This document shows, piece by piece, positions 1 to 8,115 of a stretch of 64,000 bases of DNA. The translations under genes were made by a program, and so were the position numbers. Below the pieces are notes generated by a model. That model made no database searches and was not told where the DNA came from. It saw only the letters and a list, made by a program, of their open reading frames with translations. This DNA is from Flavobacterium fluviale (lineage in GTDB: Bacteria > Bacteroidota > Bacteroidia > Flavobacteriales > Flavobacteriaceae), in assembly GCF_003312915.1 (NCBI RefSeq), contig NZ_CP030261.1, forward strand, positions 4,526,001-4,590,000. Direction: 5' to 3'. Position 1 is the first letter of the stretch. The number at the start of each line of letters is the position of its first letter.

Positions 1-6
1 CAATAC

Positions 7-32
7 GTAGACGCACTGCGGTGCGTCTCTAC
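7..32. repeat. short palindromic intergenic repeat
   Basis: A near-perfect palindrome with arms GTAGACGCAC and GTGCGTCTCTAC around TGCG. The left arm lacks two bases (GA) that would make it exact. It lies just upstream of the WYL regulator start. I infer a member of a dispersed palindromic family because of its clean symmetry and higher GC than its surroundings; no second copy was seen in the window. Confidence 0.6.
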
Positions 33-59
33 AATACAAACCGAAAAACAAACATTTTT

Positions 60-1097
60 ATGTCACAAAACAAAAACGCCTTAATCCGCTATAAAACAAT
101 CGATAAATGCCTCCAAAATAAATACAGGCAATGGACACTCGAAGATTTAATAGAAGAATGTTCTGAAGCATTATTTGAATACGAAGGACGCCAAAATCCA
201 ATCAGCAAGCGAACGATTCAAATGGATATTCAGCTGATGCGAAGTGAAAAACTGGGTTACAATGCGCCAATTGTCGTTTACGATAAAAAGTTTTATAAAT
301 ATGAAGACGAAGATTTTTCGATAACCGATATTCCGCTGACGGAAACCGATATGAATGTTTTAACTGAAACCGTTTCGATGTTGAAACAATTCAAGGATTT
401 CTCTTTATTTAATGATGTATCCGATATTTTACAGCGTTTAGAGGATAAAATCTATTCTGAAAAATCACATACCAAGCCCGTAATTTATCTGGATAAAAAT
501 GAGAAACTAAAAGGACTGCATTATCTGGATGAAATATATCAGGCGATAATCAAAAAAATGGTCCTGATTATTACTTATAAGTCTTTTAAATCTGCAGAAG
601 AAACCAAATTTCATTTTCATCCTTTTATATTAAAGGAATTCAATAACCGCTGGTTTCTAATCGGAAAGAAAAAAGCCTCACAGCCGATTACCAATTTAGC
701 TTTGGACAGAATCATTTCTATTGATTATGATTTCAATCTTCCTTATCTGGAAGAAGATTTTGATGCCGATTCCTATTATAAAGATGTAATTGGGGTTACT
801 GTGAATTCAGGGTTAAACGCAAGACGAATCGAAATCTGGGTAGATGCGTCGAATGCCCCTTATGTATTGACAAAACCTTTACACACTTCCCAGCGATTAA
901 TTAAGGAAAATGAGGACGGAAGTATTATTGTGCATTTATATGTAATACCTAATTATGAAATGGAAAGACTCTTATTAGGTTTTGGAAGCTGTCTTGAAAT
1001 TTTAAGACCTGAAAGTCTGAGAAATCGTATGAAAAAAATACTTCAAGATGCCATTTCGCGCTACGATTATGAAAATTCAACTGAAATAAATGCATAA
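60..1097 (+). CDS. WYL-domain transcriptional regulator
   Basis: A 345-residue DNA-binding regulator. The N-terminal ~70 residues (KNALIRYKTIDKCL onwards) look like a helix-turn-helix. The middle and C-terminal parts match the WYL domain (ITYKSF..., then FHPFILKEFNNRWFLIG, around residues 175-210) and a C-terminal WCX-like extension. WYL proteins typically sense a ligand, often nucleic acid or nucleotide related; the ligand here is unknown. I start at the ATG at 60 because an in-frame ATG at 21 would put translation inside the palindromic repeat. The gene stands alone, with a 220-bp spacer to the next gene. Family call is secure, target unknown. Confidence 0.85.
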   Translation: MSQNKNALIRYKTIDKCLQNKYRQWTLEDLIEECSEALFEYEGRQNPISKRTIQMDIQLMRSEKLGYNAPIVVYDKKFYKYEDEDFSITDIPLTETDMNVLTETVSMLKQFKDFSLFNDVSDILQRLEDKIYSEKSHTKPVIYLDKNEKLKGLHYLDEIYQAIIKKMVLIITYKSFKSAEETKFHFHPFILKEFNNRWFLIGKKKASQPITNLALDRIISIDYDFNLPYLEEDFDADSYYKDVIGVTVNSGLNARRIEIWVDASNAPYVLTKPLHTSQRLIKENEDGSIIVHLYVIPNYEMERLLLGFGSCLEILRPESLRNRMKKILQDAISRYDYENSTEINA

Positions 1098-1268
1098 TTT
1101 TTTAAAGAATATCGAATTAAATTCGATTTAAAAACCAAAAAGAGATTTTTACAACACTAAAAATGTTAAAATCTAAAAAAAGAATAGTATATTTCACTTA
1201 AAATAAACCACCAAAACCCTCTAAATCAGGGATATTTTATAACTAACCAAAAAATTATTAAAAAATTA

Positions 1269-1280
1269 TATGCATGCATA
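1269..1280. promoter_or_regulatory. perfect 12-bp palindrome, candidate MarR operator
   Basis: TATGCATGCATA is a perfect palindrome placed 12 bp upstream of the -7-like box TATATTTG (1293-1300) of the MarR gene. The position fits an operator through which the regulator could control its own transcript and the beta-oxidation genes. This is inferred from symmetry and position only. Confidence 0.4.
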
Positions 1281-1292
1281 GTATTTTTTAAT

Positions 1293-1300
1293 TATATTTG
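1293..1300 (+). promoter_or_regulatory. -7 promoter box of marR-fad cluster
   Basis: TATATTTG matches the Bacteroidota TAnnTTTG element and lies 18 bp before the MarR start codon. No convincing -33 TTTG is seen. Confidence 0.45.
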
Positions 1301-1318
1301 AAATCGATATAGTTACCT

Positions 1319-1777
1319 ATGAAAGACAAAACGATAGATTATATTTTGAGAGCGACATGGCAAGCTGTTTCAAGAATGTATAATGAAGAGGCTGCCAAAT
1401 ATGATGCGACAATGGCAACAGGATTTGCTCTTTTAAGTATGGACAAGGAAGAAGGAACTCCATCAACCGCTTTAGGTCCGAGAATGGGCATGGAAGCCAC
1501 CAGCTTAACTAGAACACTTAAATCTATGGAAGAAAAAGGTTTAATTGTTCGCAAAAAGAACCCAAGCGATGGTCGAGGCGTACTAATTTACCTGACCGAT
1601 TTTGGAAAAGAAAAAAGAGATTTATCTAAAAATACAGTTCTGAAGTTTAATGAAAGCGTTAGAAAACATGTTTCAGACGAAAAACTAAAACATTTTATCG
1701 AAGTTTCTGAAATCATAAACGAATTAATTCAGGACAAAAATATTTTCAATCATACAGAAAACACAGAAAATGAATAA
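1319..1777 (+). CDS. MarR-family transcriptional regulator
   Basis: A 152-residue winged-helix regulator of the usual MarR length. A helical dimerisation start (ILRATWQAVSRMYNEEA) is followed by the winged helix around residues 45-105, including MEATSLTRTLKSMEEKGLI as recognition region and RKKNPSDGRGVLIYLT as wing, with the conserved D-x-R of MarR wings. It sits 52 bp upstream of the beta-oxidation genes in the same direction, so it is the likely regulator of fatty-acid degradation, presumably sensing an acyl-CoA or fatty acid (inference). A perfect palindrome upstream of its promoter may be the operator. Confidence 0.88.
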   Translation: MKDKTIDYILRATWQAVSRMYNEEAAKYDATMATGFALLSMDKEEGTPSTALGPRMGMEATSLTRTLKSMEEKGLIVRKKNPSDGRGVLIYLTDFGKEKRDLSKNTVLKFNESVRKHVSDEKLKHFIEVSEIINELIQDKNIFNHTENTENE

Positions 1778-1829
1778 TCTTCTTTAAAGAGAAAATTCAA
1801 ATTCTACCCAAAAAACAAATTTTACAAAT

Positions 1830-4220
1830 ATGAAACGCACAATTAAAAAAGTTGCTGTAATTGGATCCGGAATTATGGGTTCAGGTATAGCTTGTCATTT
1901 TGCTAACATTGGTGTCGAAGTTTTACTTCTGGACATTGTACCGCGTGAACTGACCGAAGCTGAAGCTAAAAAAGGATTAACACTTGAAAGTAAAGCCGTT
2001 CGCAACCGTGTGGTAAACGAACATTTGGCGAATTCATTAAAATCGAAACCCTCTCCTATTTACAGCCAAAAATTCGCTAGCCGAATCACAACTGGAAATA
2101 CAACTGATGATATGGCAAAAATTGCCAATGTTGACTGGATTATCGAAGTTGTAGTTGAACGTTTGGATATCAAAAAATTAGTTTTCGAACAAATCGAGAA
2201 ATTCCGCAAACCTGGAACTTTGGTTACTTCTAACACTTCTGGTATTCCAATTCACTTTATGAGTGAAGGAAGAAGCGAAGATTTCCAACAGCACTTCTGC
2301 GGAACTCACTTTTTTAACCCTGCGCGTTACTTAAAATTATTTGAAATTATTCCTGGTCCAAAAACTTCTACGGAAGTATTGGATTTCTTAAACGAATACG
2401 GATCTAAATTCTTAGGAAAAACTTCGGTTGTTGCTAAAGATACTCCGGCGTTTATTGGAAACAGAATTGGTATTTACGGAATACAGAGTTTATTCCATTT
2501 GGTTAAAGAAATGGGATTAACGATTGAAGAAGTTGATAAATTGACGGGGCCTGTAATTGGTCGTCCAAAATCGGCTACTTTCCGTACGGTTGACGTTGTT
2601 GGTTTAGATACTTTGGTACACGTTGCCAACGGTATTTACGAAAATTGCCCGAATGACGAACAACATGAATTGTTCAAACTTCCTGATTTCATCAACAAAA
2701 TGATGGAAAATAATTGGTTAGGAAGCAAAACTGGACAAGGTTTCTACAAAAAAGTAGATAAAGATATTCTTTCTCTTGATTTAGATACATTAGAATACCG
2801 CGCTGCTAAAAAAGCAAATTTTGCTACGCTTGAACTGACAAAAACTATCGATAAACCAATCAATCGTTTTAAAGTTTTAGTAAAAGGAACAGACAAAGCG
2901 GGAGAATTCTACAGAAAAAGTTTCGCTGGAATGTTTGCTTATGTATCAAACAGAATTCCTGAAATCTCAGACGAATTATACAAAATTGACGATGCCATGA
3001 AAGCTGGTTTTGGATGGGAAAATGGTCCATTCGAAATCTGGGATGCTATTGGTGTTGCCAAAGGAATTGAAATCATGAAAGCCGAAGGTTTAGAGCCTGC
3101 TGCATGGGTTAACGAAATGCTGTCTTCCGGAAGTGAAAGTTTCTATACTGTAAAAGAAGGAGCAACTTATTTCTATAACATTCCAACAAAATCACAAGTA
3201 AAAGTTCCTGGACAAGATTCATTCATTATTCTGAACAACATTCGCGAAAGCAAAAAAGTTTGGAGCAACAGCGGTGCAATCATTCAGGATTTAGGAGACG
3301 GAATTTTGAATTTAGAATTCCAATCTAAAATGAATACCATTGGTGGCGACGTTCTACAAGCCATCAATAAAGCAATCGACTTATCTGAAAAAGAATACCA
3401 AGGTTTAGTTATTGGAAACCAGGCAGCGAATTTCTCTGTTGGGGCCAATATCGGAATGATTTTCATGATGGCAGTTGAGCAGGAATACGACGAATTAAAC
3501 ATGGCGATCAAATTGTTCCAAGACACGATGATGCGTGTTCGTTATTCTTCTATTCCAGTTGTAGTAGCGCCTCACGGAATGACTTTTGGTGGTGGATGCG
3601 AAATGAGCTTACACGCTGATAAAGTTGTAGCTGCTGCAGAAACGTATATGGGATTAGTTGAGTTTGGTGTTGGTGTACTTCCTGGTGGTGGTGGATCTAA
3701 AGAAATGGCTTTAAGAGCTTCCGATTTATTCCGCAAAAACGATGTGGAGTTGAATGTTCTTCAAGAGTATTTCTTAACTATCGCTATGGCAAAAGTTTCG
3801 ACTTCTGGTTACGAAGCTTTTGACACTGGACTTTTACAACACGGAAAAGATATTATCGTAGTAAACAAAGATCGTCAGATTGCCGAAGCTAAAAAACATG
3901 CTTTATTATTGGCAGAAGCTGGTTATACACAGCCAATTAGAAGAACTGATGTGAAAGTATTAGGAAAACAAGCACTTGGAATGTTCTTAGTAGGAACGGA
4001 TCAAATGGAAGCTGGAAAATACATTTCGGAGCACGACAAGAAAATCGCTAACAAACTGGCTTACGTAATGGCTGGTGGTGATTTATCTGAAGCGACTTTA
4101 GTATCTGAACAATATTTATTGGATATCGAACGTGAAGCTTTCTTGAGTTTATGTACAGAGAGAAAGACATTGGAGAGAATTCAATATATGTTAACTAAAG
4201 GAAAACCGCTTAGAAATTAG
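1830..4220 (+). CDS. fadN: 3-hydroxyacyl-CoA dehydrogenase / enoyl-CoA hydratase
   Basis: A 796-residue bifunctional beta-oxidation enzyme. The dehydrogenase comes first: a Rossmann motif GSGIMGSGIACHFANIG at residues ~11-27, then THFFNPARYL and the C-terminal dehydrogenase domains. The crotonase-like hydratase follows (GGGCEMSLHAD and GVGVLPGGGGSKEM, roughly residues 585-630). This domain order is that of Bacillus FadN and is opposite to E. coli FadB/FadJ. It oxidises enoyl-CoA through 3-hydroxyacyl-CoA to 3-ketoacyl-CoA with NAD. The thiolase and acyl-CoA dehydrogenase downstream complete the cycle. The gap to the thiolase is filled by a four-helix-bundle gene framed by inverted repeats. 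Confidence 0.92.
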   Translation: MKRTIKKVAVIGSGIMGSGIACHFANIGVEVLLLDIVPRELTEAEAKKGLTLESKAVRNRVVNEHLANSLKSKPSPIYSQKFASRITTGNTTDDMAKIANVDWIIEVVVERLDIKKLVFEQIEKFRKPGTLVTSNTSGIPIHFMSEGRSEDFQQHFCGTHFFNPARYLKLFEIIPGPKTSTEVLDFLNEYGSKFLGKTSVVAKDTPAFIGNRIGIYGIQSLFHLVKEMGLTIEEVDKLTGPVIGRPKSATFRTVDVVGLDTLVHVANGIYENCPNDEQHELFKLPDFINKMMENNWLGSKTGQGFYKKVDKDILSLDLDTLEYRAAKKANFATLELTKTIDKPINRFKVLVKGTDKAGEFYRKSFAGMFAYVSNRIPEISDELYKIDDAMKAGFGWENGPFEIWDAIGVAKGIEIMKAEGLEPAAWVNEMLSSGSESFYTVKEGATYFYNIPTKSQVKVPGQDSFIILNNIRESKKVWSNSGAIIQDLGDGILNLEFQSKMNTIGGDVLQAINKAIDLSEKEYQGLVIGNQAANFSVGANIGMIFMMAVEQEYDELNMAIKLFQDTMMRVRYSSIPVVVAPHGMTFGGGCEMSLHADKVVAAAETYMGLVEFGVGVLPGGGGSKEMALRASDLFRKNDVELNVLQEYFLTIAMAKVSTSGYEAFDTGLLQHGKDIIVVNKDRQIAEAKKHALLLAEAGYTQPIRRTDVKVLGKQALGMFLVGTDQMEAGKYISEHDKKIANKLAYVMAGGDLSEATLVSEQYLLDIEREAFLSLCTERKTLERIQYMLTKGKPLRN

Positions 4221-4227
4221 TATTTGA

Positions 4228-4257
4228 GTATTAAGATTTGAGTATTAAGTATTAAGA
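4228..4257 (+). repeat. left arm of 30-bp inverted repeat around the four-helix-bundle gene
   Basis: This 30-bp arm pairs with 4643-4672 (28 of 30 positions complementary). It is built of heptamers: AGTATTA AGATTTG AGTATTA AGTATTA. It begins 8 bp after the fadN stop and ends 12 bp before the small gene. Confidence 0.85.
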
Positions 4258-4269
4258 TTAAAAAGAATT

Positions 4270-4623
4270 ATGCATCAATTTGAAAAGTTGAAAATCTGGC
4301 AGAAAGCAATGGATATAACTGAAAATGTTTACAAAGTTTGTTCAGAATTACCCTCAGATGAAAAATTTAACTTAATAAGTCAAATAAAAAGATGTGCGTT
4401 CTCTATTCCTTCAAATATAGCGGAAGGCTCTGGTAGAAATTCTAATAATGAGTTTGCTCATTTTTTAGGAATTGCAAATGGTTCAACTTATGAATTAATC
4501 ACTCAATTAATGATTTCAAAACGTTTGAAATTAATAGCTGAAGAAAAAATATCAACTATAATAAATGAATTAGTAGAAGTCAGCAATATGAATTTTGCGC
4601 TTCAAAGATCTCTAAAAAAATAA
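4270..4623 (+). CDS. four-helix bundle protein (S23/IVS family)
   Basis: A 117-residue protein of the family first seen in intervening sequences of bacterial 23S rRNA genes. Diagnostic stretches are FEKLKIWQKAMDITENVY at the N-terminus and IKRCAFSIPSNIAEGSGR near residues 41-58, followed by EFAHFLGIANGSTYELITQL. The structure known for the family is a four-helix bundle forming a pentamer, related to the Avd accessory protein of diversity-generating retroelements; the cellular role of stand-alone copies is unknown. It lies between fadN and fadA and is bracketed by a near-perfect 30-bp inverted repeat, so it looks like an inserted cassette rather than a beta-oxidation gene. No reverse transcriptase is present in the window. 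Confidence 0.9.
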   Translation: MHQFEKLKIWQKAMDITENVYKVCSELPSDEKFNLISQIKRCAFSIPSNIAEGSGRNSNNEFAHFLGIANGSTYELITQLMISKRLKLIAEEKISTIINELVEVSNMNFALQRSLKK

Positions 4624-4642
4624 TAACTATATCGATTGGCAG

Positions 4643-4672
4643 TCTTAATACTTAATACACCAATCTTAATAC
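4643..4672 (+). repeat. right arm of 30-bp inverted repeat
   Basis: Reverse complement of 4228-4257 with two mismatches. It starts 19 bp after the stop of the four-helix-bundle gene and ends 9 bp before the thiolase start codon. A transcript of the operon could fold the whole ~385-bp gene into the loop of a 30-bp stem. Confidence 0.85.
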
Positions 4673-4681
4673 ATTTTATAA

Positions 4682-5863
4682 ATGAAAACAGCATATATAG
4701 TAAAAGCATACAGAACAGCAGTTGGAAAAGCTCCAAAAGGTGTTTTTAGATTTAAAAGACCTGACGAATTAGCTGCAGAAACGATCCAGTTTATGATGGA
4801 CGAACTGCCTAATTTCGATAAAAAACGTATCGATGACGTTATGGTAGGAAATGCAATGCCAGAAGCAGAACAAGGACTAAACGTTGGACGTTTGATCTCT
4901 TTAATGGGATTAAAAGTAGAAGATGTTCCTGGTGTGACCGTAAATCGTTATTGTGCATCTGGACTAGAAACTATCGGAATGGCGACTGCTAAAATCCAAT
5001 CAGGAATGGCAGATTGTATCATTGCGGGTGGTGCAGAAAGCATGAGTTTTATTCCGATGGGAGGTTACAAACCAACTCCGGATTATAAAGTTGCCGCCGC
5101 AGGTCACGAAGATTACTATTGGGGAATGGGTTTAACTGCTGAAGCGGTGGCTAATCAATACAAAATTTCAAGAGAAGATCAGGATGAGTTTGCTTATAAC
5201 TCTCACATGAAAGCCTTGAAAGCACAAGCAGAAGGAAAATTCGATAAACAGATCGTTCCTATTACTGTTGATCAGACTTTCATCAATGAAAATGGTAAAA
5301 AGGAAACTAAATCTTATGTTGTAAAACAAGACGAAGGACCGAGAGCTGGAACTTCTATCGCTGCTTTATCAGGTTTAAAACCAGTTTTTGCCGCTGACGG
5401 AAGTGTAACTGCGGGTAACTCTTCTCAAATGAGTGACGGCGCTGCTTTTGTTTTAATTATGAGCGAAGAAATGGTAAAAGAATTAAACCTTGAGCCAATT
5501 GCACGTTTGGTAAACTTTGCTTCTTCTGGTGTTGAACCAAGAATTATGGGTATCGGTCCTGTAAAAGCAATTCCGAAAGCATTGAAACAAGCTGGTTTAG
5601 AGTTGAAAGATATTGACTTGGTAGAATTAAACGAGGCTTTTGCTTCTCAGTCTTTGGCTGTAATTCGCGAACTAGGTTTAAATCCGGATATCGTAAACGT
5701 AAACGGTGGAGCAATCGCTTTAGGACACCCTCTAGGTTGTACAGGAGCTAAGCTTTCTGTTCAGTTATTTGATGAAATGAAACGCAGAGGAAGTAAATAC
5801 GGAATCGTGAGTATGTGTGTGGGAACTGGGCAAGGTTCTGCGGGGATTTACGAGGTGTTATAA
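4682..5863 (+). CDS. fadA: acetyl-CoA C-acyltransferase (3-ketoacyl-CoA thiolase)
   Basis: A 393-residue thiolase of normal length that cleaves 3-ketoacyl-CoA with CoA to give acetyl-CoA and a shortened acyl-CoA. The nucleophilic cysteine is in NRYCASGLETI (residue ~93). The C-terminal half carries NEAFASQSLAVIRELG, GGAIALGHPLGCTGAK (catalytic His) and CVGTGQGSAGIYE (second Cys). It follows fadN with only the bracketed four-helix-bundle cassette between them, and precedes the acyl-CoA dehydrogenase, as in fadNAE clusters. Confidence 0.95.
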   Translation: MKTAYIVKAYRTAVGKAPKGVFRFKRPDELAAETIQFMMDELPNFDKKRIDDVMVGNAMPEAEQGLNVGRLISLMGLKVEDVPGVTVNRYCASGLETIGMATAKIQSGMADCIIAGGAESMSFIPMGGYKPTPDYKVAAAGHEDYYWGMGLTAEAVANQYKISREDQDEFAYNSHMKALKAQAEGKFDKQIVPITVDQTFINENGKKETKSYVVKQDEGPRAGTSIAALSGLKPVFAADGSVTAGNSSQMSDGAAFVLIMSEEMVKELNLEPIARLVNFASSGVEPRIMGIGPVKAIPKALKQAGLELKDIDLVELNEAFASQSLAVIRELGLNPDIVNVNGGAIALGHPLGCTGAKLSVQLFDEMKRRGSKYGIVSMCVGTGQGSAGIYEVL

Positions 5864-5879
5864 AAAAGTATTCCTATAG

Positions 5880-6061
5880 TTTGTCATTTCGATCCCGAGG
5901 CTTCGGGAGAGAAATCGCACTACTATTTCGACAAAGTAACCATCTAGTTTGTCATTTCGACGAAGGAGAAATCTCCACGACAATTGTCCACATAGCTGAT
6001 AATCTTTGTAGAGTTACTTGCGGAGATTTCTCTCCCGAAGCTTCGGGATCGAATGACAAGA
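5880..6061. repeat. GTCATTTCGA-type inverted repeat
   Basis: The fadA-fadE spacer is filled by an inverted repeat. A left arm at about 5880-5917 (GTCATTTCGATCCCGA then GCTTCGGGAGAGAAATC) matches the reverse complement of a right arm at about 6024-6061 apart from one inserted T and one A/G change. A third related unit (GTCATTTCGACGAAGGAGA, starting near 5951) lies between them. A similar element occurs at 19834-19936. The open frame of fadE runs through this repeat, but no gene is implied. Confidence 0.8.
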
Positions 6062-6096
6062 TTAAACAAAAACAAAATATAAAAAAAAACATAATC

Positions 6097-7902
6097 ATGG
6101 CAGATACAATCGAAAAAAACGTGACTCGTGGTGGTCAGTTTTTAGTTAAAGAAACAAAATGCGAGGACATCTTTACTCCAGAAGATTTCTCTGAAGAGCA
6201 GTTAATGATGCGTGACTCTGTAAAAGAGTTCGTTGACAAAGAATTATGGGCGCACAAAGATCGTTTTGAGAAAAAAGATTACGCTTATACAGAATCATCT
6301 ATGCGTAAAGCGGGTGAATTGGGACTTCTTGGAGTTGCAGTTCCTGAAGAATACGGCGGATTAGGAATGGGATTTGTTTCTACAATGTTGGTTTGTGACT
6401 ACATTTCTGGCGCAACTGGTTCGTTCTCAACAGCTTTTGGTGCACATACAGGTATTGGAACAATGCCAATTACACTTTACGGTACTGAAGAACAAAAGAA
6501 AAAATACGTTCCTAAATTGGCTTCTGGAGAATGGTTTGGAGCATATTGCTTAACAGAACCAGGCGCAGGATCTGATGCAAACTCAGGAAAAACTAAAGCT
6601 GTTTTATCTGAAGACGGAACTCATTATTTAATTACAGGTCAGAAAATGTGGATTTCTAATGCAGGTTTCTGCAGCGTTTTCATCGTTTTTGCCCGTATTG
6701 GAGATGATAAAAATATTACAGGTTTCATCGTAGAAAATGATCCTTCAAACGGAATTTCTATGAATGAAGAAGAACATAAATTAGGAATCCGTGCTTCTTC
6801 TACTCGTCAGGTTTTCTTCAACGAAACAAAAGTTCCTGTTGAAAACATGTTGTCTGAAAGAGGAAACGGTTTCAAAATTGCGATGAATGCTTTGAACGTT
6901 GGTCGTATTAAATTGGCTGCTGCCTGTTTAGATGCTCAGAGAAGAGTTACTTCCGGAGCTGTAAAATATGCTAACGAAAGAATTCAGTTTAATACTTCTA
7001 TTTCATCATTTGGAGCTATTCGTTCTAAATTAGCTGAAATGGCGACTAGTGCTTATGCCGGAGAAAGTGCTTCTTACCGTGCTGCAAAAGATATCGAAGA
7101 CAGAATTGCTGCTCGCGAAGCTGAAGGAACTTCTCATCAAGAGGCAGAATTGAAAGGTGTCGAAGAATATGCTATCGAGTGTTCTATCTTGAAGGTAGCA
7201 GTTTCTGAAGACGTTCAAAACTGTGCTGATGAAGGAATCCAGATTTTTGGTGGAATGGGATTCTCTGAGGATACTCCAATGGAAAGTGCCTGGAGAGATG
7301 CTCGTATCGCGCGTATCTACGAAGGAACAAACGAAATCAATAGAATGCTTTCTGTAGGTATGCTGATCAAAAAAGCAATGAAAGGACACGTTGATTTACT
7401 TGGACCAGCAATGAAAGTTCAAGAAGAATTAATGGGAATTCCATCTTTTGATACGCCTGATTTCTCTGAATTATTTGCTGAAGAAAAAGGAATTATCGCA
7501 AACCTGAAAAAAGTTTTCTTAATGGTTGCCGGAAGCGCTGTTCAAAAATATGGTCCAGAATTAGATTCTCACCAACAATTATTAATGGCAGCTTCTGATA
7601 TCTTAATCGAAATCTACATGGCTGAAAGTACAATTTTGAGAACTGAAAAATTAGCAAAAGCTCAAGGCGAAGATAAAGTTCAGGAGCAAATCGCTATGGC
7701 AAAATTATACTTGTACAAAGCGGTTGATATCGTAAACTTAAGAGGAAAAGAAGGAATTGCTTCTTTTGCTGAAGGTGACGAACAACGTATGATGTTAATG
7801 GGATTAAAACGTTTCACAAAATACACTAACCTGCCAAACGTTGTGGCATTGAGAGAAAAAATTGCAGAAAAATTAGTTGCAGAAAATTCATACTGCTTCT
7901 AA
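6097..7902 (+). CDS. fadE: acyl-CoA dehydrogenase
   Basis: A 601-residue FAD enzyme making the first, trans-2-enoyl step of beta-oxidation. The N-terminal and middle domains include EEYGGLGMGFVSTMLV, GAYCLTEPGAGSDA (FAD/substrate loop) and GQKMWISNAGF. The core ends with the family signature QIFGGMGFSEDTPMESAWRD and the active-site region RIYEGTNEIN. About 150 further residues form the C-terminal extension found in the ~600-residue FadE type of Bacillus rather than in short-chain enzymes. I start at MADTIEKNV because upstream in-frame codons lie in an intergenic repeat. Last gene of the fad cluster. Confidence 0.93.
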   Translation: MADTIEKNVTRGGQFLVKETKCEDIFTPEDFSEEQLMMRDSVKEFVDKELWAHKDRFEKKDYAYTESSMRKAGELGLLGVAVPEEYGGLGMGFVSTMLVCDYISGATGSFSTAFGAHTGIGTMPITLYGTEEQKKKYVPKLASGEWFGAYCLTEPGAGSDANSGKTKAVLSEDGTHYLITGQKMWISNAGFCSVFIVFARIGDDKNITGFIVENDPSNGISMNEEEHKLGIRASSTRQVFFNETKVPVENMLSERGNGFKIAMNALNVGRIKLAAACLDAQRRVTSGAVKYANERIQFNTSISSFGAIRSKLAEMATSAYAGESASYRAAKDIEDRIAAREAEGTSHQEAELKGVEEYAIECSILKVAVSEDVQNCADEGIQIFGGMGFSEDTPMESAWRDARIARIYEGTNEINRMLSVGMLIKKAMKGHVDLLGPAMKVQEELMGIPSFDTPDFSELFAEEKGIIANLKKVFLMVAGSAVQKYGPELDSHQQLLMAASDILIEIYMAESTILRTEKLAKAQGEDKVQEQIAMAKLYLYKAVDIVNLRGKEGIASFAEGDEQRMMLMGLKRFTKYTNLPNVVALREKIAEKLVAENSYCF

Positions 7903-7935
7903 TACAAAAATAGTTTTTAGCTTTTAATTTGTTTA

Positions 7936-7968
7936 AACCCGCGCAAGTCCGAAACTGCGCGGGTTTTA
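7936..7968 (+). terminator. rho-independent terminator after fadE
   Basis: GC-rich stem AACCCGCGCA / TGCGCGGGTT followed by TTTATTTTTT. It closes the fad cluster. Confidence 0.85.
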
Positions 7969-8115
7969 TTTTTTCTCAGACGAAAAGGCAATCCGCAATA
8001 TTTTTGCAACGATTTGCAAAATTTTCGTTAAAATTACTTTTTTATAGCTATTAAAGGCTGAAAATTGGATGTATTGCTTTAATTTTAGCATTCTAAAAAC
8101 GCTAAAAACAAAATA

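Noticed and set aside
4270..4623. Avd-type partner of a diversity-generating retroelement
   Set aside because: The four-helix-bundle family includes Avd, but no reverse transcriptase or template/variable repeat pair was seen in the window.
5815..6096. N-terminal extension of the acyl-CoA dehydrogenase through the GTCATTTCGA repeat
   Set aside because: The frame is open across the inverted repeats by chance; it overlaps the end of fadA and has no domain pattern.
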